Shown here in pieces: positions 22,439-30,738 of a DNA stretch of 64,000 nt. The notes under the pieces were generated by a model. That model searched no databases. It had not been told where the DNA came from and saw only the letters and a program-made list of their open reading frames with translations. Source of the DNA: Fuerstiella sp. (GTDB lineage: Bacteria; Planctomycetota; Planctomycetia; Planctomycetales; Planctomycetaceae); contig JAQWOH010000010.1 in the NCBI GenBank assembly GCA_029245955.1, forward strand, positions 1-64,000, read 5' to 3'. Position 1 is the stretch's first letter. The number at the start of each line of letters is the position of its first letter. The translations under genes were made by a program, and so were the position numbers.

Positions 22439-23836
22439 ATGAAGACAATACTCCGTACTGCACTATTGATCAGTGCTGTCACAGCTCCGTCGCTGGTCTG
22501 CGTTCTCGCTGATCTGCAGCCCCCGGCATCGCCTTATGTCCAGGGCTACACAGACCAGTTGAGCTATGTTCCCGGAGAATCGGTTTCGTTTCATCTTTCA
22601 ACGACCGCGGAAAAACTTTCGATTACCGTCGCACGTGCTGGACACGAACGAGTCAACGTCTGGAAACAGTCCGACGTTATGGCAAATGCTCACCCGATTC
22701 CGGACCGAGCCGCGTCCGATGGCTGCAAGTGGCCCGTGGCCTGCGAACTGAAAATCCCGGATGACTGGAAGTCCGGCTATTATACAGTAACCGTTGCTGC
22801 CACCGACAGCGACGCTGCGACAACGCTGTTTTTCGTGGTGCGGTCTGCTGCCCCTGGGAAGAACACGAACATCCTGCTGCAGTTGTCGACGAACACATAC
22901 AATGCCTACAACAACTGGGGCGGACACAGCCTTTACTCGTATCACGACCGCGACGGACTGCAGGGGCACAAAGTCTCGTTCGACCGGCCATTGCGGTCGC
23001 AGTTCGGCAACTGGGAAGAACCATTTATCAAATGGGCGGAAGCTGCCGGCTATGACATCGATTATGCCGTCAACAGTGACCTTGAGTTTCATTCCGAACT
23101 GCTACAGCACTACCGGCTGGTGCTGAGTGTTGGTCACGACGAATACTGGTCCGCACCGATGCGTGACAATCTGGAAACATTTATTGCGGGCGGAGGCAAC
23201 GTCGCGTTCTTCAGCGGCAACACCTGTTGCTGGCAGGTTCGCAGTGAAGACAGCGGCCGAGCTCTTACGTGCTGGAAACAGTGGTACAACGTCGACCCGC
23301 TGTTTCGCACCGGCGATCACAAGTTGCTGGCGACTGCGTGGAGCCATCATCTGGTGCAGCGCCCCGAGAATGAGTTAACGGGCGTCGGATTCCTGTGGGG
23401 CGGTTATCACCGCAGTCACGGTCAATTCATGGACGGCGACGCGTCGTTTGGCGTGCACCGCCCGGACCACTGGATTTTCGGCGGAACGCAGATGAAACAG
23501 GGCGACCGGTTTGGCGGCAACGACACGATTGTCGGTTACGAATGCGACGGTTGCGAACTCACGTGGCAGGACGGCGTTCCGTCGCCGACGTGCGATGACG
23601 GCACACCTGAATCATTTGTCGTGCTGGGCACATGTCCGGCCCGCTGGGCTCCCGGTGACTGTCTGTGGTATGACCGTTTTCCGAAGGACCGAGTCGGCAA
23701 TGCCGTGATGGGTGTCTACACAAAAGGCGGCACTGTGTTTACAGCCGGAACCACCGATTGGGCTCACGGACTGCGAGGTAAAGATCCTACCGTGATGCAG
23801 ATTACTCGCAACATTCTGGACCGACTTTCACAGTAG
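22439..23836 (+). CDS. Secreted N,N-dimethylformamidase beta-subunit-like protein
   Basis: From ATG 22439 the product is 465 aa with a Sec signal (MKTILRTALLISAVTAPSLV...). An Ig-like N-terminal part (YVPGESVSFHLS) is followed by a domain like the large-subunit C-terminal domain of N,N-dimethylformamidase, recognisable by STNTYNAYNNWGGHSLY, SVGHDEYWS and GNVAFFSGNTCCWQ. In known enzymes this region carries the iron-binding residues, but substrate specificity cannot be inferred. It is 34 bp after holB and probably in the same transcript. The frame is open upstream into holB without meaning. Confidence 0.8.
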   Translation: MKTILRTALLISAVTAPSLVCVLADLQPPASPYVQGYTDQLSYVPGESVSFHLSTTAEKLSITVARAGHERVNVWKQSDVMANAHPIPDRAASDGCKWPVACELKIPDDWKSGYYTVTVAATDSDAATTLFFVVRSAAPGKNTNILLQLSTNTYNAYNNWGGHSLYSYHDRDGLQGHKVSFDRPLRSQFGNWEEPFIKWAEAAGYDIDYAVNSDLEFHSELLQHYRLVLSVGHDEYWSAPMRDNLETFIAGGGNVAFFSGNTCCWQVRSEDSGRALTCWKQWYNVDPLFRTGDHKLLATAWSHHLVQRPENELTGVGFLWGGYHRSHGQFMDGDASFGVHRPDHWIFGGTQMKQGDRFGGNDTIVGYECDGCELTWQDGVPSPTCDDGTPESFVVLGTCPARWAPGDCLWYDRFPKDRVGNAVMGVYTKGGTVFTAGTTDWAHGLRGKDPTVMQITRNILDRLSQ

Positions 23837-23873
23837 ACGAAACTCACACTCAGCGTACGATGTTTCTGATTGA

Positions 23874-23944
23874 GTGCCGCTGGCTTTGCCAGTGCGTCGG
23901 TACGCAAAAGTCGTGGAAGACAGCACTGGCGAAGCCAGTGGCAC
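23874..23944. repeat. REP-like palindromic element, copy A
   Basis: Two 22-bp arms (23874-23895 and 23923-23944) are inverted copies of each other with two mismatches, separated by 27 bp. Each arm is itself a small palindrome with the core CTGGC-3 nt-GCCAG. The same architecture recurs at 24458-24532. Lies 37 bp after the DMFA2-like gene and upstream of the DUF3859-like gene. The form is that of REP/BIME elements mobilised by REP-associated tyrosine transposases. Confidence 0.85.
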
Positions 23945-24004
23945 CCCGCAATCGACCAGAGCTACACGGGATGCAGCGGTAAACGTACCGATTGCAATTT
24001 GATC

Positions 24005-24433
24005 ATGGCCCGACGAAAACCGGAAATCCGAATGCGAACTTGGGGAATCTATTCCCAGTGGGATTCTGACTCAAAACAGTTGCCAAAGATCGGTCAGGTG
24101 ACCACTCATGTGCCGGCAGAAGTGGACATCGAATTCGGATTCGTGGTCAATGTGAAGGGGGCGAAAAACCAGGAGCTCGATTACTGCATCGATCATCCTG
24201 GCATTCTGGATGACGAAGGAAACCGCAGAGCTGCGTTCACGGGAACGGTCTACGTCAAAACCAACGACTGGGACTTCTTCCTGGGCGACACAATATGGAA
24301 CCCGATCAACGACAAACTGGGGCAATGGCATCTGACGCTGAAGATGGGTGGAACTCCCGTTGCGGAAAAATCGTTCGACGTCTTTCTCCCGAAGAATGGG
24401 ATGGTCCGGCTGCCAGACAGGACGACTCGGTGA
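24005..24433 (+). CDS. DUF3859-like protein
   Basis: A 142-aa protein starting MARRKPEIRMRTWGIYSQW, with RMRTWGIYS, an internal VDIEFGFVVNVKGAKNQ segment, HPGI, and a final strand pair LGQWHLTLKMGG...AEKSFDVF. This order resembles DUF3859, a small beta-sandwich family of unknown function. No signal peptide is visible, so it may be cytoplasmic. ATG 24005 is preferred because the open frame upstream runs through the palindromic element. The gene is bracketed by two such elements. Confidence 0.7.
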   Translation: MARRKPEIRMRTWGIYSQWDSDSKQLPKIGQVTTHVPAEVDIEFGFVVNVKGAKNQELDYCIDHPGILDDEGNRRAAFTGTVYVKTNDWDFFLGDTIWNPINDKLGQWHLTLKMGGTPVAEKSFDVFLPKNGMVRLPDRTTR

Positions 24434-24457
24434 CGTGAACTATTCCGTTTAAAGAGT

Positions 24458-24532
24458 GTGGCACTGGCTCTGCCAGTGGCCTTGTAGTATTGGTCATGCT
24501 ACGGCACACAGCACTGGCAGAGCCAGTGCCAC
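24458..24532. repeat. REP-like palindromic element, copy B
   Basis: Perfect 21-bp inverted repeat: arms 24458-24478 and 24512-24532 around a 33-bp loop. Each arm is again internally palindromic, with CACTGGC and GCCAGTG flanking a short centre (CACTGGCTCTGCCAGTG). Arm sequence and layout match copy A about 0.58 kb upstream while the loops differ, as expected when selection or recent spread acts on the stems. It lies 24 bp after the DUF3859-like stop and could also terminate transcription. Confidence 0.88.
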
Positions 24533-24698
24533 CCGGCGGTTTCCGTGGCATTCCATATCCCTTTACGCCCGCATTCTTTTTGCAAAAACGTCCGATGTGG
24601 CTGTTCAGCTTGAAGCATTGCTATAGCATCCGGTGCGATGGCGACTTTGGTATCGTTTGGTCGCCACAAGCCAGACAGGACAGACTCAGGAGCTACTC

Positions 24699-25361
24699 TT
24701 GGAATCTCAATTTCCTTTGGAAATGGCACAGCGAATTGAACGCACGGGCGTCATTTCCGTACTGATCATCGACGACGTCGCTCACGCAGTCCCGCTCGCC
24801 AGAGCGTTGCTCGCCGGTGGCGTCGACGCCATGGAGTTGACGCTGCGGACGGGCGCTGCTATCGATTCACTGAAACAGATTCGCGAACACGTCCCGGAGA
24901 TGCTGGCGGGTATCGGCACCGTGCTCACCGCCAAACAGGTTGATCAGGTCGTTGCAGCAGGAGCCCACTTCGCTGTTTCTCCCGGACTGAATCCTGACGT
25001 TGTAGAGCGGGCTCAGGAATTGAACCTGCCGTTTGCGCCTGGCGTCATGACGCCGTCTGAAATTGAAGCAGCACTGGAACTTGGCTGTCGTGAGCTGAAA
25101 TTTTTTCCGGCAGAACCGAGCGGCGGTCAGAAGATGCTGGACAGTATCAGAGCACCGTACGCGCACCTGGGAATTCGATTCGTGCCGCTCGGCGGAGTCA
25201 ACGCGGGCAACATGGAATCATGGCTCAGGAATCCGGGCGTGCTGGCGGTTGGTGGTTCGTGGCTGACACCGCGAGACGTCGTTGCCGCCGGTGACTGGGC
25301 TGAAGTAACTCGACGAGCTGCCGAGGCGCGATCGATCGTCGATCGTGTCCGCGCATCATAA
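24699..25361 (+). CDS. eda: KDPG / 4-hydroxy-2-oxoglutarate aldolase
   Basis: Class I aldolase (220 aa) that splits 2-keto-3-deoxy-6-phosphogluconate into pyruvate and glyceraldehyde-3-phosphate (Entner-Doudoroff and uronate breakdown). Catalytic Glu46 lies in AMELTLRTG and the Schiff-base Lys134 in ELKFFPAEP; GGSWL closes the barrel. The start is TTG 24699: AGGAG at 24688-24692 sits six bases before it and the extra residues ESQFPLE match the family N-terminus, whereas ATG 24723 has no such site. purU follows 11 bp later. Confidence 0.92.
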   Translation: MESQFPLEMAQRIERTGVISVLIIDDVAHAVPLARALLAGGVDAMELTLRTGAAIDSLKQIREHVPEMLAGIGTVLTAKQVDQVVAAGAHFAVSPGLNPDVVERAQELNLPFAPGVMTPSEIEAALELGCRELKFFPAEPSGGQKMLDSIRAPYAHLGIRFVPLGGVNAGNMESWLRNPGVLAVGGSWLTPRDVVAAGDWAEVTRRAAEARSIVDRVRAS

Positions 25362-25372
25362 CGGAGTAAGTC

Positions 25373-26236
25373 ATGCAGGTTACCATCACTGCGGTCGGTC
25401 CGGACAACAAAGGACTGGCTGATCCTATCATCCACTATGTTTCCGGGGCTGGTGCGAATATTCACGAAATCCAGATGTATGACCGCGACACGGAACATCT
25501 GTTTGCAATGCTGATGCGAATCGAATGGCCCGAAGACTCAGTGTCCGTTGCTACTTTGCGCAGTCACCTGCAGGAGATCGGTTCCGGGCGAGGTCTGGAG
25601 GTGAGAGTCTGGGCGCGCGACGAACATCAGCGATTGCCGCGACTGGCAATCTGCACGACTTATCGAACAGAACCGCCCCTGGCCATTCTGCGAGCACTCC
25701 GTGACGGACGACTGAAGGCAGAAGCAGCCGTCATGATTGGAAATCGCAATGCCTGTCGCAGCGTGGCTGAACAGTTCGATGTGCCGTGGCACAACATCGG
25801 CGATAGCTCCGGCAATGTTGACTATTCCCGGATGCAGGCGCTCATTGATGAGAACGAAATTGATTATGTAATTCTGGCCCGGTACATGCGAGTTCTGCCC
25901 GCGGACATCTGCTGGAAGTTTGCCGGTGGCCGCATCATTAATCTGCATCATGGTCTGCTGCCGTCATTTCCGGGGTTTCGTCCTTACGAAGACGCACACC
26001 AGCATCACATGCTGTGCTACGGAGCCACGGTCCACTTTATCGTGCCGGAACTGGATGCCGGCAATCAGATCATTCACCAGGGTTCGTTCAACGTTCAGCC
26101 CGGAACCCAGTTGGCGGATATCAAGCGACAGGGTGAGAGCGATCACGAGCCGAATTGCCTTCTGGAAGGCGTTCGACGAGTTGTCGATCGGGAAGTGGAA
26201 CTGCATTTCCACCGTATTACGCGAGTCGAACGGTAA
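25373..26236 (+). CDS. purU: Formyltetrahydrofolate deformylase
   Basis: Hydrolyses 10-formyl-THF to formate and THF, feeding purT or balancing one-carbon pools (287 aa). The N-terminal ACT domain (about 1-80) starts VTITAVGPDNKGLADPI. The formyltransferase-like domain carries Asn190 and His192 in IINLHHGLLPSFPG and Asp228 in PELDAGNQII, the catalytic triad. GGAG at 25363-25366 precedes ATG 25373. The gene is probably co-transcribed with eda and ends 17 bp from the convergent DUF1501 gene. Confidence 0.92.
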   Translation: MQVTITAVGPDNKGLADPIIHYVSGAGANIHEIQMYDRDTEHLFAMLMRIEWPEDSVSVATLRSHLQEIGSGRGLEVRVWARDEHQRLPRLAICTTYRTEPPLAILRALRDGRLKAEAAVMIGNRNACRSVAEQFDVPWHNIGDSSGNVDYSRMQALIDENEIDYVILARYMRVLPADICWKFAGGRIINLHHGLLPSFPGFRPYEDAHQHHMLCYGATVHFIVPELDAGNQIIHQGSFNVQPGTQLADIKRQGESDHEPNCLLEGVRRVVDREVELHFHRITRVER

Positions 26237-26253
26237 CCCTTGATGAGCCGCCG

Positions 26254-27678
26254 CTAGGCGAACACCTCGTTCACGACTCGACCATAGACGTCGGTCAGTC
26301 GGAAGTCTCGTCCGGCGTAGCGATACGTCAGCTGTTCGTGGTCCAGGCCCAGAGCGTGCAGGATGGTTGCGTGCAGGTCGTGCATGTGCACCTTGCCTTC
26401 CACCGCTTCATGACCGATTTCGTCCGTAGATCCGTAGCTGAATCCCTTCTTCACGCCACCGCCGGCGAGAAATACGGTGAACCCACGAGGATTATGATCG
26501 CGGCCGTTATTGCTTTGTGAAAACGGCGTGCGTCCGAATTCAGCCCCCCACCACACCAGCGTGTCTTCCAGCAGGCCTCGCTGTTTAAGATCGGCCAGCA
26601 ATCCAGCCACTGGCTTGTCCGTCGCGGTCGCATGCTCCATATGCTTCGGCATGTTACTGTGCTGGTCCCAGCGGGGATTCGGTGATTCGTCGGCGTAGTT
26701 GACCTGTACGAATCGGACACCGGATTCGGACAGACGCCTGGCCATCAGGCACTGTCGTCCGAAGGCGTCCGTTTGGGATGTACCAAGACCGTACATCTGC
26801 TGCGTTGCTTCGGTCTCCTGCGACAGGTCCAGAATGGCTGGCGCATCCGTCTGCATTCGCCAGGCAAGTTCATAGCTTTTGATTACAGCTTCCAGTCGGC
26901 TGTCATCGTCGGGACGGCGATCAATCTGAGCTTTGTTCAACCGTTGCATCAGAGTGAAGCGTGCTTCGGCATCTTCAGGACTCAGCTGTGGATTTCGGAT
27001 GTGGTCGATCGTCATCTGATCGATGGAACGATTTGCCCGACCGATCGCCGTGCCCTGATACACCGACGGCAGAAAAGCATTCGAATAGTTTCGCGGGCCA
27101 CCCTTTGTGTCCGAAGGCTGCAGTTGAACGAACCCCGGCAGACTTTGATTTTCCGTGCCAAGGCCATACATCAGCCACGAACCGAACGACGGTCGCACAA
27201 GATTTGTCGCGCCGGTGTGCATAAACAATGTCGACGGCCCGTGGGCGACACCTTCGGTATGCATGCCTTTCAGAAAGCACAGATCGTCGACGTGTTCTGC
27301 GATCTGTGGAAACAGTTCGCTGACGTGCTGACCGCAATCACCGTACTGGCGAAACTTCCACAGCGGCTTCATCAGAGCTCGCTGACTGACTTTTCCGAAC
27401 GTACCGAAACGAACACCGGTAAAGTCGATCGACTTACCGTCACTGTTGATCAGCTCAGGTTTGTGATCAAAGCTGTCGACGTGACTGGGACCGCCCTGCA
27501 TGAAAATGAAGATGACGCGTTTTGCCCGCGCAGGCAGCATTGGCTGCCTGGGTGCCAGTGAATAGGTCGCCTTCGGCGCAGCGGTGGCATGCTGTTCTGC
27601 CAACATACTACCCAGTGCCAGCGAACCAAATCCGCACGCGGATTTCTGTAACCAACTGCGTCGATTGTGAGTGAACAT
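26254..27678 (-). CDS. DUF1501 protein, Tat-exported
   Basis: Member of DUF1501 (474 aa), related to the alkaline phosphatase/sulfatase superfamily, exported through a twin-arginine signal (NRRSWLQKSACGFG). Family motifs are RVIFIFMQGGPSHVDSFDHKP, FLKGMHTEGVAHGPS, GSWLMYGLG, WWGAEFGRTPFSQ, GRDHNPRGF and MHDLHATILHALG. Its start is two bases from the stop of the PSD1 gene, so the pair is one operon, as usual in planctomycetes. Biochemical role not established; often proposed to act in polymer degradation at the cell surface. Confidence 0.93.
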   Translation of the reverse strand: MFTHNRRSWLQKSACGFGSLALGSMLAEQHATAAPKATYSLAPRQPMLPARAKRVIFIFMQGGPSHVDSFDHKPELINSDGKSIDFTGVRFGTFGKVSQRALMKPLWKFRQYGDCGQHVSELFPQIAEHVDDLCFLKGMHTEGVAHGPSTLFMHTGATNLVRPSFGSWLMYGLGTENQSLPGFVQLQPSDTKGGPRNYSNAFLPSVYQGTAIGRANRSIDQMTIDHIRNPQLSPEDAEARFTLMQRLNKAQIDRRPDDDSRLEAVIKSYELAWRMQTDAPAILDLSQETEATQQMYGLGTSQTDAFGRQCLMARRLSESGVRFVQVNYADESPNPRWDQHSNMPKHMEHATATDKPVAGLLADLKQRGLLEDTLVWWGAEFGRTPFSQSNNGRDHNPRGFTVFLAGGGVKKGFSYGSTDEIGHEAVEGKVHMHDLHATILHALGLDHEQLTYRYAGRDFRLTDVYGRVVNEVFA

Positions 27679-27680
27679 AA

Positions 27681-30524
27681 TCAGTCAATGTAGCGAAAAT
27701 CGACAGATGCAAACAGGGCCTGAAAAACAGAAGCCCATGCATCAGCGGAGTCCGCTCCCTCTTCAGCCAGATAACTCTGCAAAGAACTCAACTCGGCCGC
27801 AGTGGGCGACCGGCCCAATGTGCGGCGAAATACGTCTTCAATCATAACGCCAACGGCCGCGGCATCGACAGACTGAGTTGCCAGAAAATGCGATGCTGCA
27901 ACTCTTGACTGTTCCAGCATGAACGGGCTGTTCAACAGGAATAACCCCTGCGCTGGCAGCGTACTGCTGGTCCGCTGGCCCGTCACGAGGTTGGGATTGG
28001 CGATATCAAAGACTTCGAACATCTCCAGCATGCAATTGCGAAAGAAGGGAACGTAAACGCTGCGGATGTTTCGGCTGAACTGGTCGTGGTCGTACGCGTT
28101 GTCATACTGAGTGACCTTTTCGATCGTGCGACCGCCCACCTGATTCAGATCCAGTTGACCACTGATCTGCAGCAGTGAGTCGCGCAACGATTCGACATCC
28201 AGTCGGCGACGAAAACCTCGAGTCAATAATTCGTTGTCCGGATCTTCAGTCGACATAGCGGACGAGGAAAGTCGAAACACGCGTGAAACAACGATTCGTC
28301 GAATCAGCTTCTTGACCGACCATTCATCGTCTTCCACAAATGTTGCGGCCAGGTAATCAAGTAATTCCGGATGTGTTGGCAGACGTCCCATTTTTCCAAA
28401 ATTGTCAGGCGTGCGAACAAGGCCTTCACCAATCAGATGCAGCCATACCCGATTGACGAAGACGCGCGACGTTAACGGGTTCGCGGGTGATGCCACCCAA
28501 TTCGCCATTTCCAGGCGACCGCTTTGATCCTGCGGCAGGTTGAAAGGCAGCGTGTCTCCGTTCTGGTCGACCGGGCTGGCCGCGGACACGAATCCGCGTG
28601 GTACAATCGCCCCCAGATTGCGAATGCCGCCTCGTACATGAATGTGCCAGTCAGCCGGTTCCTTCTGATCACGAACGCCCATCGCCTTCGGCACGTCCGG
28701 CCGGGCCTTCTTATGCGTCTTTAGCTGAGCTTCCAGTGATGTCAGACGTTTGGACCATTCCAGTTGCTGCCGCTGTTCGTCTGCGACGACAACAACATCG
28801 GCAACGGTATCAGGCAGGAACTGCACGGCGTCGACGATCACAACGCCTTTCCCCGATTTTTCTGCATCAATGGTAACGACGGCTTTCGAACCTGCGACAA
28901 ACGGAAATGTTCCAAGCTCTGCGAATACACCATCGACCGGAGTCTTTCGCTGGTCAATTTCGACAATCGTCGAGCCTTTGGCATGGGTGATCGTAATGGG
29001 AAGCCGGCTGCAGCGTGATGTCTGATAGTTGTGAGCCAGGCGGACGCGATACATGCCGGATTCGGGCAATGTCGTTTCGAAACGAACGCTTCTCCCGGTC
29101 TTCAGAAAATCATCATGTCGGTAGCCTTCGCCAACAAATGGAGCGAGAGACGTTGAGTGAACCCACTCGCCTTCAAACTTTGCCTGAGTATCATCGATAA
29201 TGACCCCGGCCAGTGATGCGGCGTCGATGCGGGAGGTCACGCCTGGCCGTTGCCCCTTCACTTTTTTCTTCAGTTCGGCGATGTCGGCCAGCAGCGACTT
29301 TTCCTTCGTTTTCCAATCGGCCAGCACCTGCTGCTCGGAATTCATCTTCAGACTGGTCGTCACATAAGTACTGACGTTGCCCGGCAGCAGAGTTTCTGTG
29401 CTGCGAAAAACTCCGGCCATCGCGTAATAGTCGGCGGTGGGTATCGGGTCAAACTTATGGTCATGGCACCGAGCACACCCGAGCGTCAAACCCAGGAATG
29501 TGCGGCCAATTGTGTCGACCTGTTCATCAATCACTTCCATACGCAGCAGTTCCTTGTCCTGCTGTTCGTAGTTGGTCGGCCCCAGCGTCAGGTAACCGAC
29601 TCCAGTCACCTGATCGTCATGCTGTCCATCGCTGTCATGGGGCAGCAGATCACCGGCGATGTGCTCCCGGACCAACTGATCGAACGGCTTGTCGTCGTTG
29701 AACGATTTGATCACGTAATCTCGAAAACGCCATGCGTCGGGAAACATCAGACTACGCCCGCCGCCACTGGATTCCGCAAATCGGGCGACATCCAACCAGT
29801 GACGTCCCCAGCGTTCTCCAAATCGAGGCGACGCCAGCAGTTCGTCGACGAGTGCATCGATTGCTGCATCAGGGGCCACGGACCACGCTGCTGCGAAAGT
29901 GGCGATTTGGTCTGGCGTTGGTGGCAGCCCGACCAGTGCATACTGAATTCTACGAAGAACCTGCTCTGCGGTGGCATCGTCAACGGGCGACAAACCGGCC
30001 GTCATTTGCCTGGCAGCCACAAAACGATCGATGTCAGTCTTTGCCCACCCCCCCGTAAGCTTTGGAACATCAGGTCGGCGGACCGGCCGAAAGCTCCAGA
30101 ACCTGCGGCCTTCCTTCAGATCAATCGCTGTCCGCTTCATCGCCTTGCCGCCGATGCGTGGGTCGACCGCGCCATCGTGAATCCACTTTTCGAAATCGGC
30201 GACGATGGCGTCCGGAAGTTTGCGGTCTGGCGGCATTTCGTAGGACTCGTGCTTCAGAGCCGACAGCAGCAGACTTTCTTCCGGCGCACCAGGCACGACA
30301 GCGGCTCCTGATTCACCACCGTCCAACGCCCCCGCTTTTGAATCCAGTAGCAGACCCCCGCGCACATTCTTTGCATTAACGGCGTGACACTTGTAACAGT
30401 GCTCAACCAGAACCGGACGAATCCTGGACTCAAAGAATTCCAGCTTTGCTGCGTCATCCGCTCCGGCAAGCGACAGATGTACGACGGACAGCAAAAGGCA
30501 GATTCTGAAAACGAAAGGCTTCAT
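27681..30524 (-). CDS. PSCyt1-DUF1549-DUF1553 (PSD1) protein with inserted golvesin-like domain
   Basis: Exported planctomycete cytochrome-like protein (947 aa from ATG 30524, signal MKPFVFRICLLLSV). Order: PSCyt1 with haem motif CYKCH at 43-47; DUF1549 with GERWGRHWLDVAR and a second CxxCH in CARCHDHKFDP; then a 120-residue insertion (EGEWVHSTS...MYRVRLAHN...VVIVDAVQFLP) resembling golvesin C-terminal/carbohydrate-binding beta domains; then DUF1553 ending LFASVDFRYID. The second PSD1 gene in this window lacks the insertion. The next gene is the DUF1501 partner. Likely a periplasmic haem protein acting on or binding glycans; the function is inferred. Confidence 0.92.
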   Translation of the reverse strand: MKPFVFRICLLLSVVHLSLAGADDAAKLEFFESRIRPVLVEHCYKCHAVNAKNVRGGLLLDSKAGALDGGESGAAVVPGAPEESLLLSALKHESYEMPPDRKLPDAIVADFEKWIHDGAVDPRIGGKAMKRTAIDLKEGRRFWSFRPVRRPDVPKLTGGWAKTDIDRFVAARQMTAGLSPVDDATAEQVLRRIQYALVGLPPTPDQIATFAAAWSVAPDAAIDALVDELLASPRFGERWGRHWLDVARFAESSGGGRSLMFPDAWRFRDYVIKSFNDDKPFDQLVREHIAGDLLPHDSDGQHDDQVTGVGYLTLGPTNYEQQDKELLRMEVIDEQVDTIGRTFLGLTLGCARCHDHKFDPIPTADYYAMAGVFRSTETLLPGNVSTYVTTSLKMNSEQQVLADWKTKEKSLLADIAELKKKVKGQRPGVTSRIDAASLAGVIIDDTQAKFEGEWVHSTSLAPFVGEGYRHDDFLKTGRSVRFETTLPESGMYRVRLAHNYQTSRCSRLPITITHAKGSTIVEIDQRKTPVDGVFAELGTFPFVAGSKAVVTIDAEKSGKGVVIVDAVQFLPDTVADVVVVADEQRQQLEWSKRLTSLEAQLKTHKKARPDVPKAMGVRDQKEPADWHIHVRGGIRNLGAIVPRGFVSAASPVDQNGDTLPFNLPQDQSGRLEMANWVASPANPLTSRVFVNRVWLHLIGEGLVRTPDNFGKMGRLPTHPELLDYLAATFVEDDEWSVKKLIRRIVVSRVFRLSSSAMSTEDPDNELLTRGFRRRLDVESLRDSLLQISGQLDLNQVGGRTIEKVTQYDNAYDHDQFSRNIRSVYVPFFRNCMLEMFEVFDIANPNLVTGQRTSSTLPAQGLFLLNSPFMLEQSRVAASHFLATQSVDAAAVGVMIEDVFRRTLGRSPTAAELSSLQSYLAEEGADSADAWASVFQALFASVDFRYID

Positions 30525-30738
30525 GGAACAGGATGTCGTCGAGGCGGGTGGAAACAAACAGTGCGGACTGCTAATGATACCGGCAACACCGAAAACACGT
30601 TGTCGAAAAACCGGAAATTCTCAGGACAGACTGTCGGAATCTGCGTGATGTGCGGTTAAGGAACGTCACCGTCGATGACATTTCGCCCTGTCATGGCACG
30701 CGCAACCCCACGCCTGACAGAAACGGGTGCGGTCGAAT

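Noticed and set aside
26773-27561. 262-residue plus-strand frame opposite DUF1501
   Set aside because: Shadow of a conserved DUF1501 gene; no domain or start signal.
29250-30311. 353-residue open frame on the plus strand, antisense to the PSD1 gene
   Set aside because: It lies wholly inside the well-supported minus-strand PSD1 gene; its translation has no domain, and the opposite strand shows PSCyt1/DUF1549 motifs.
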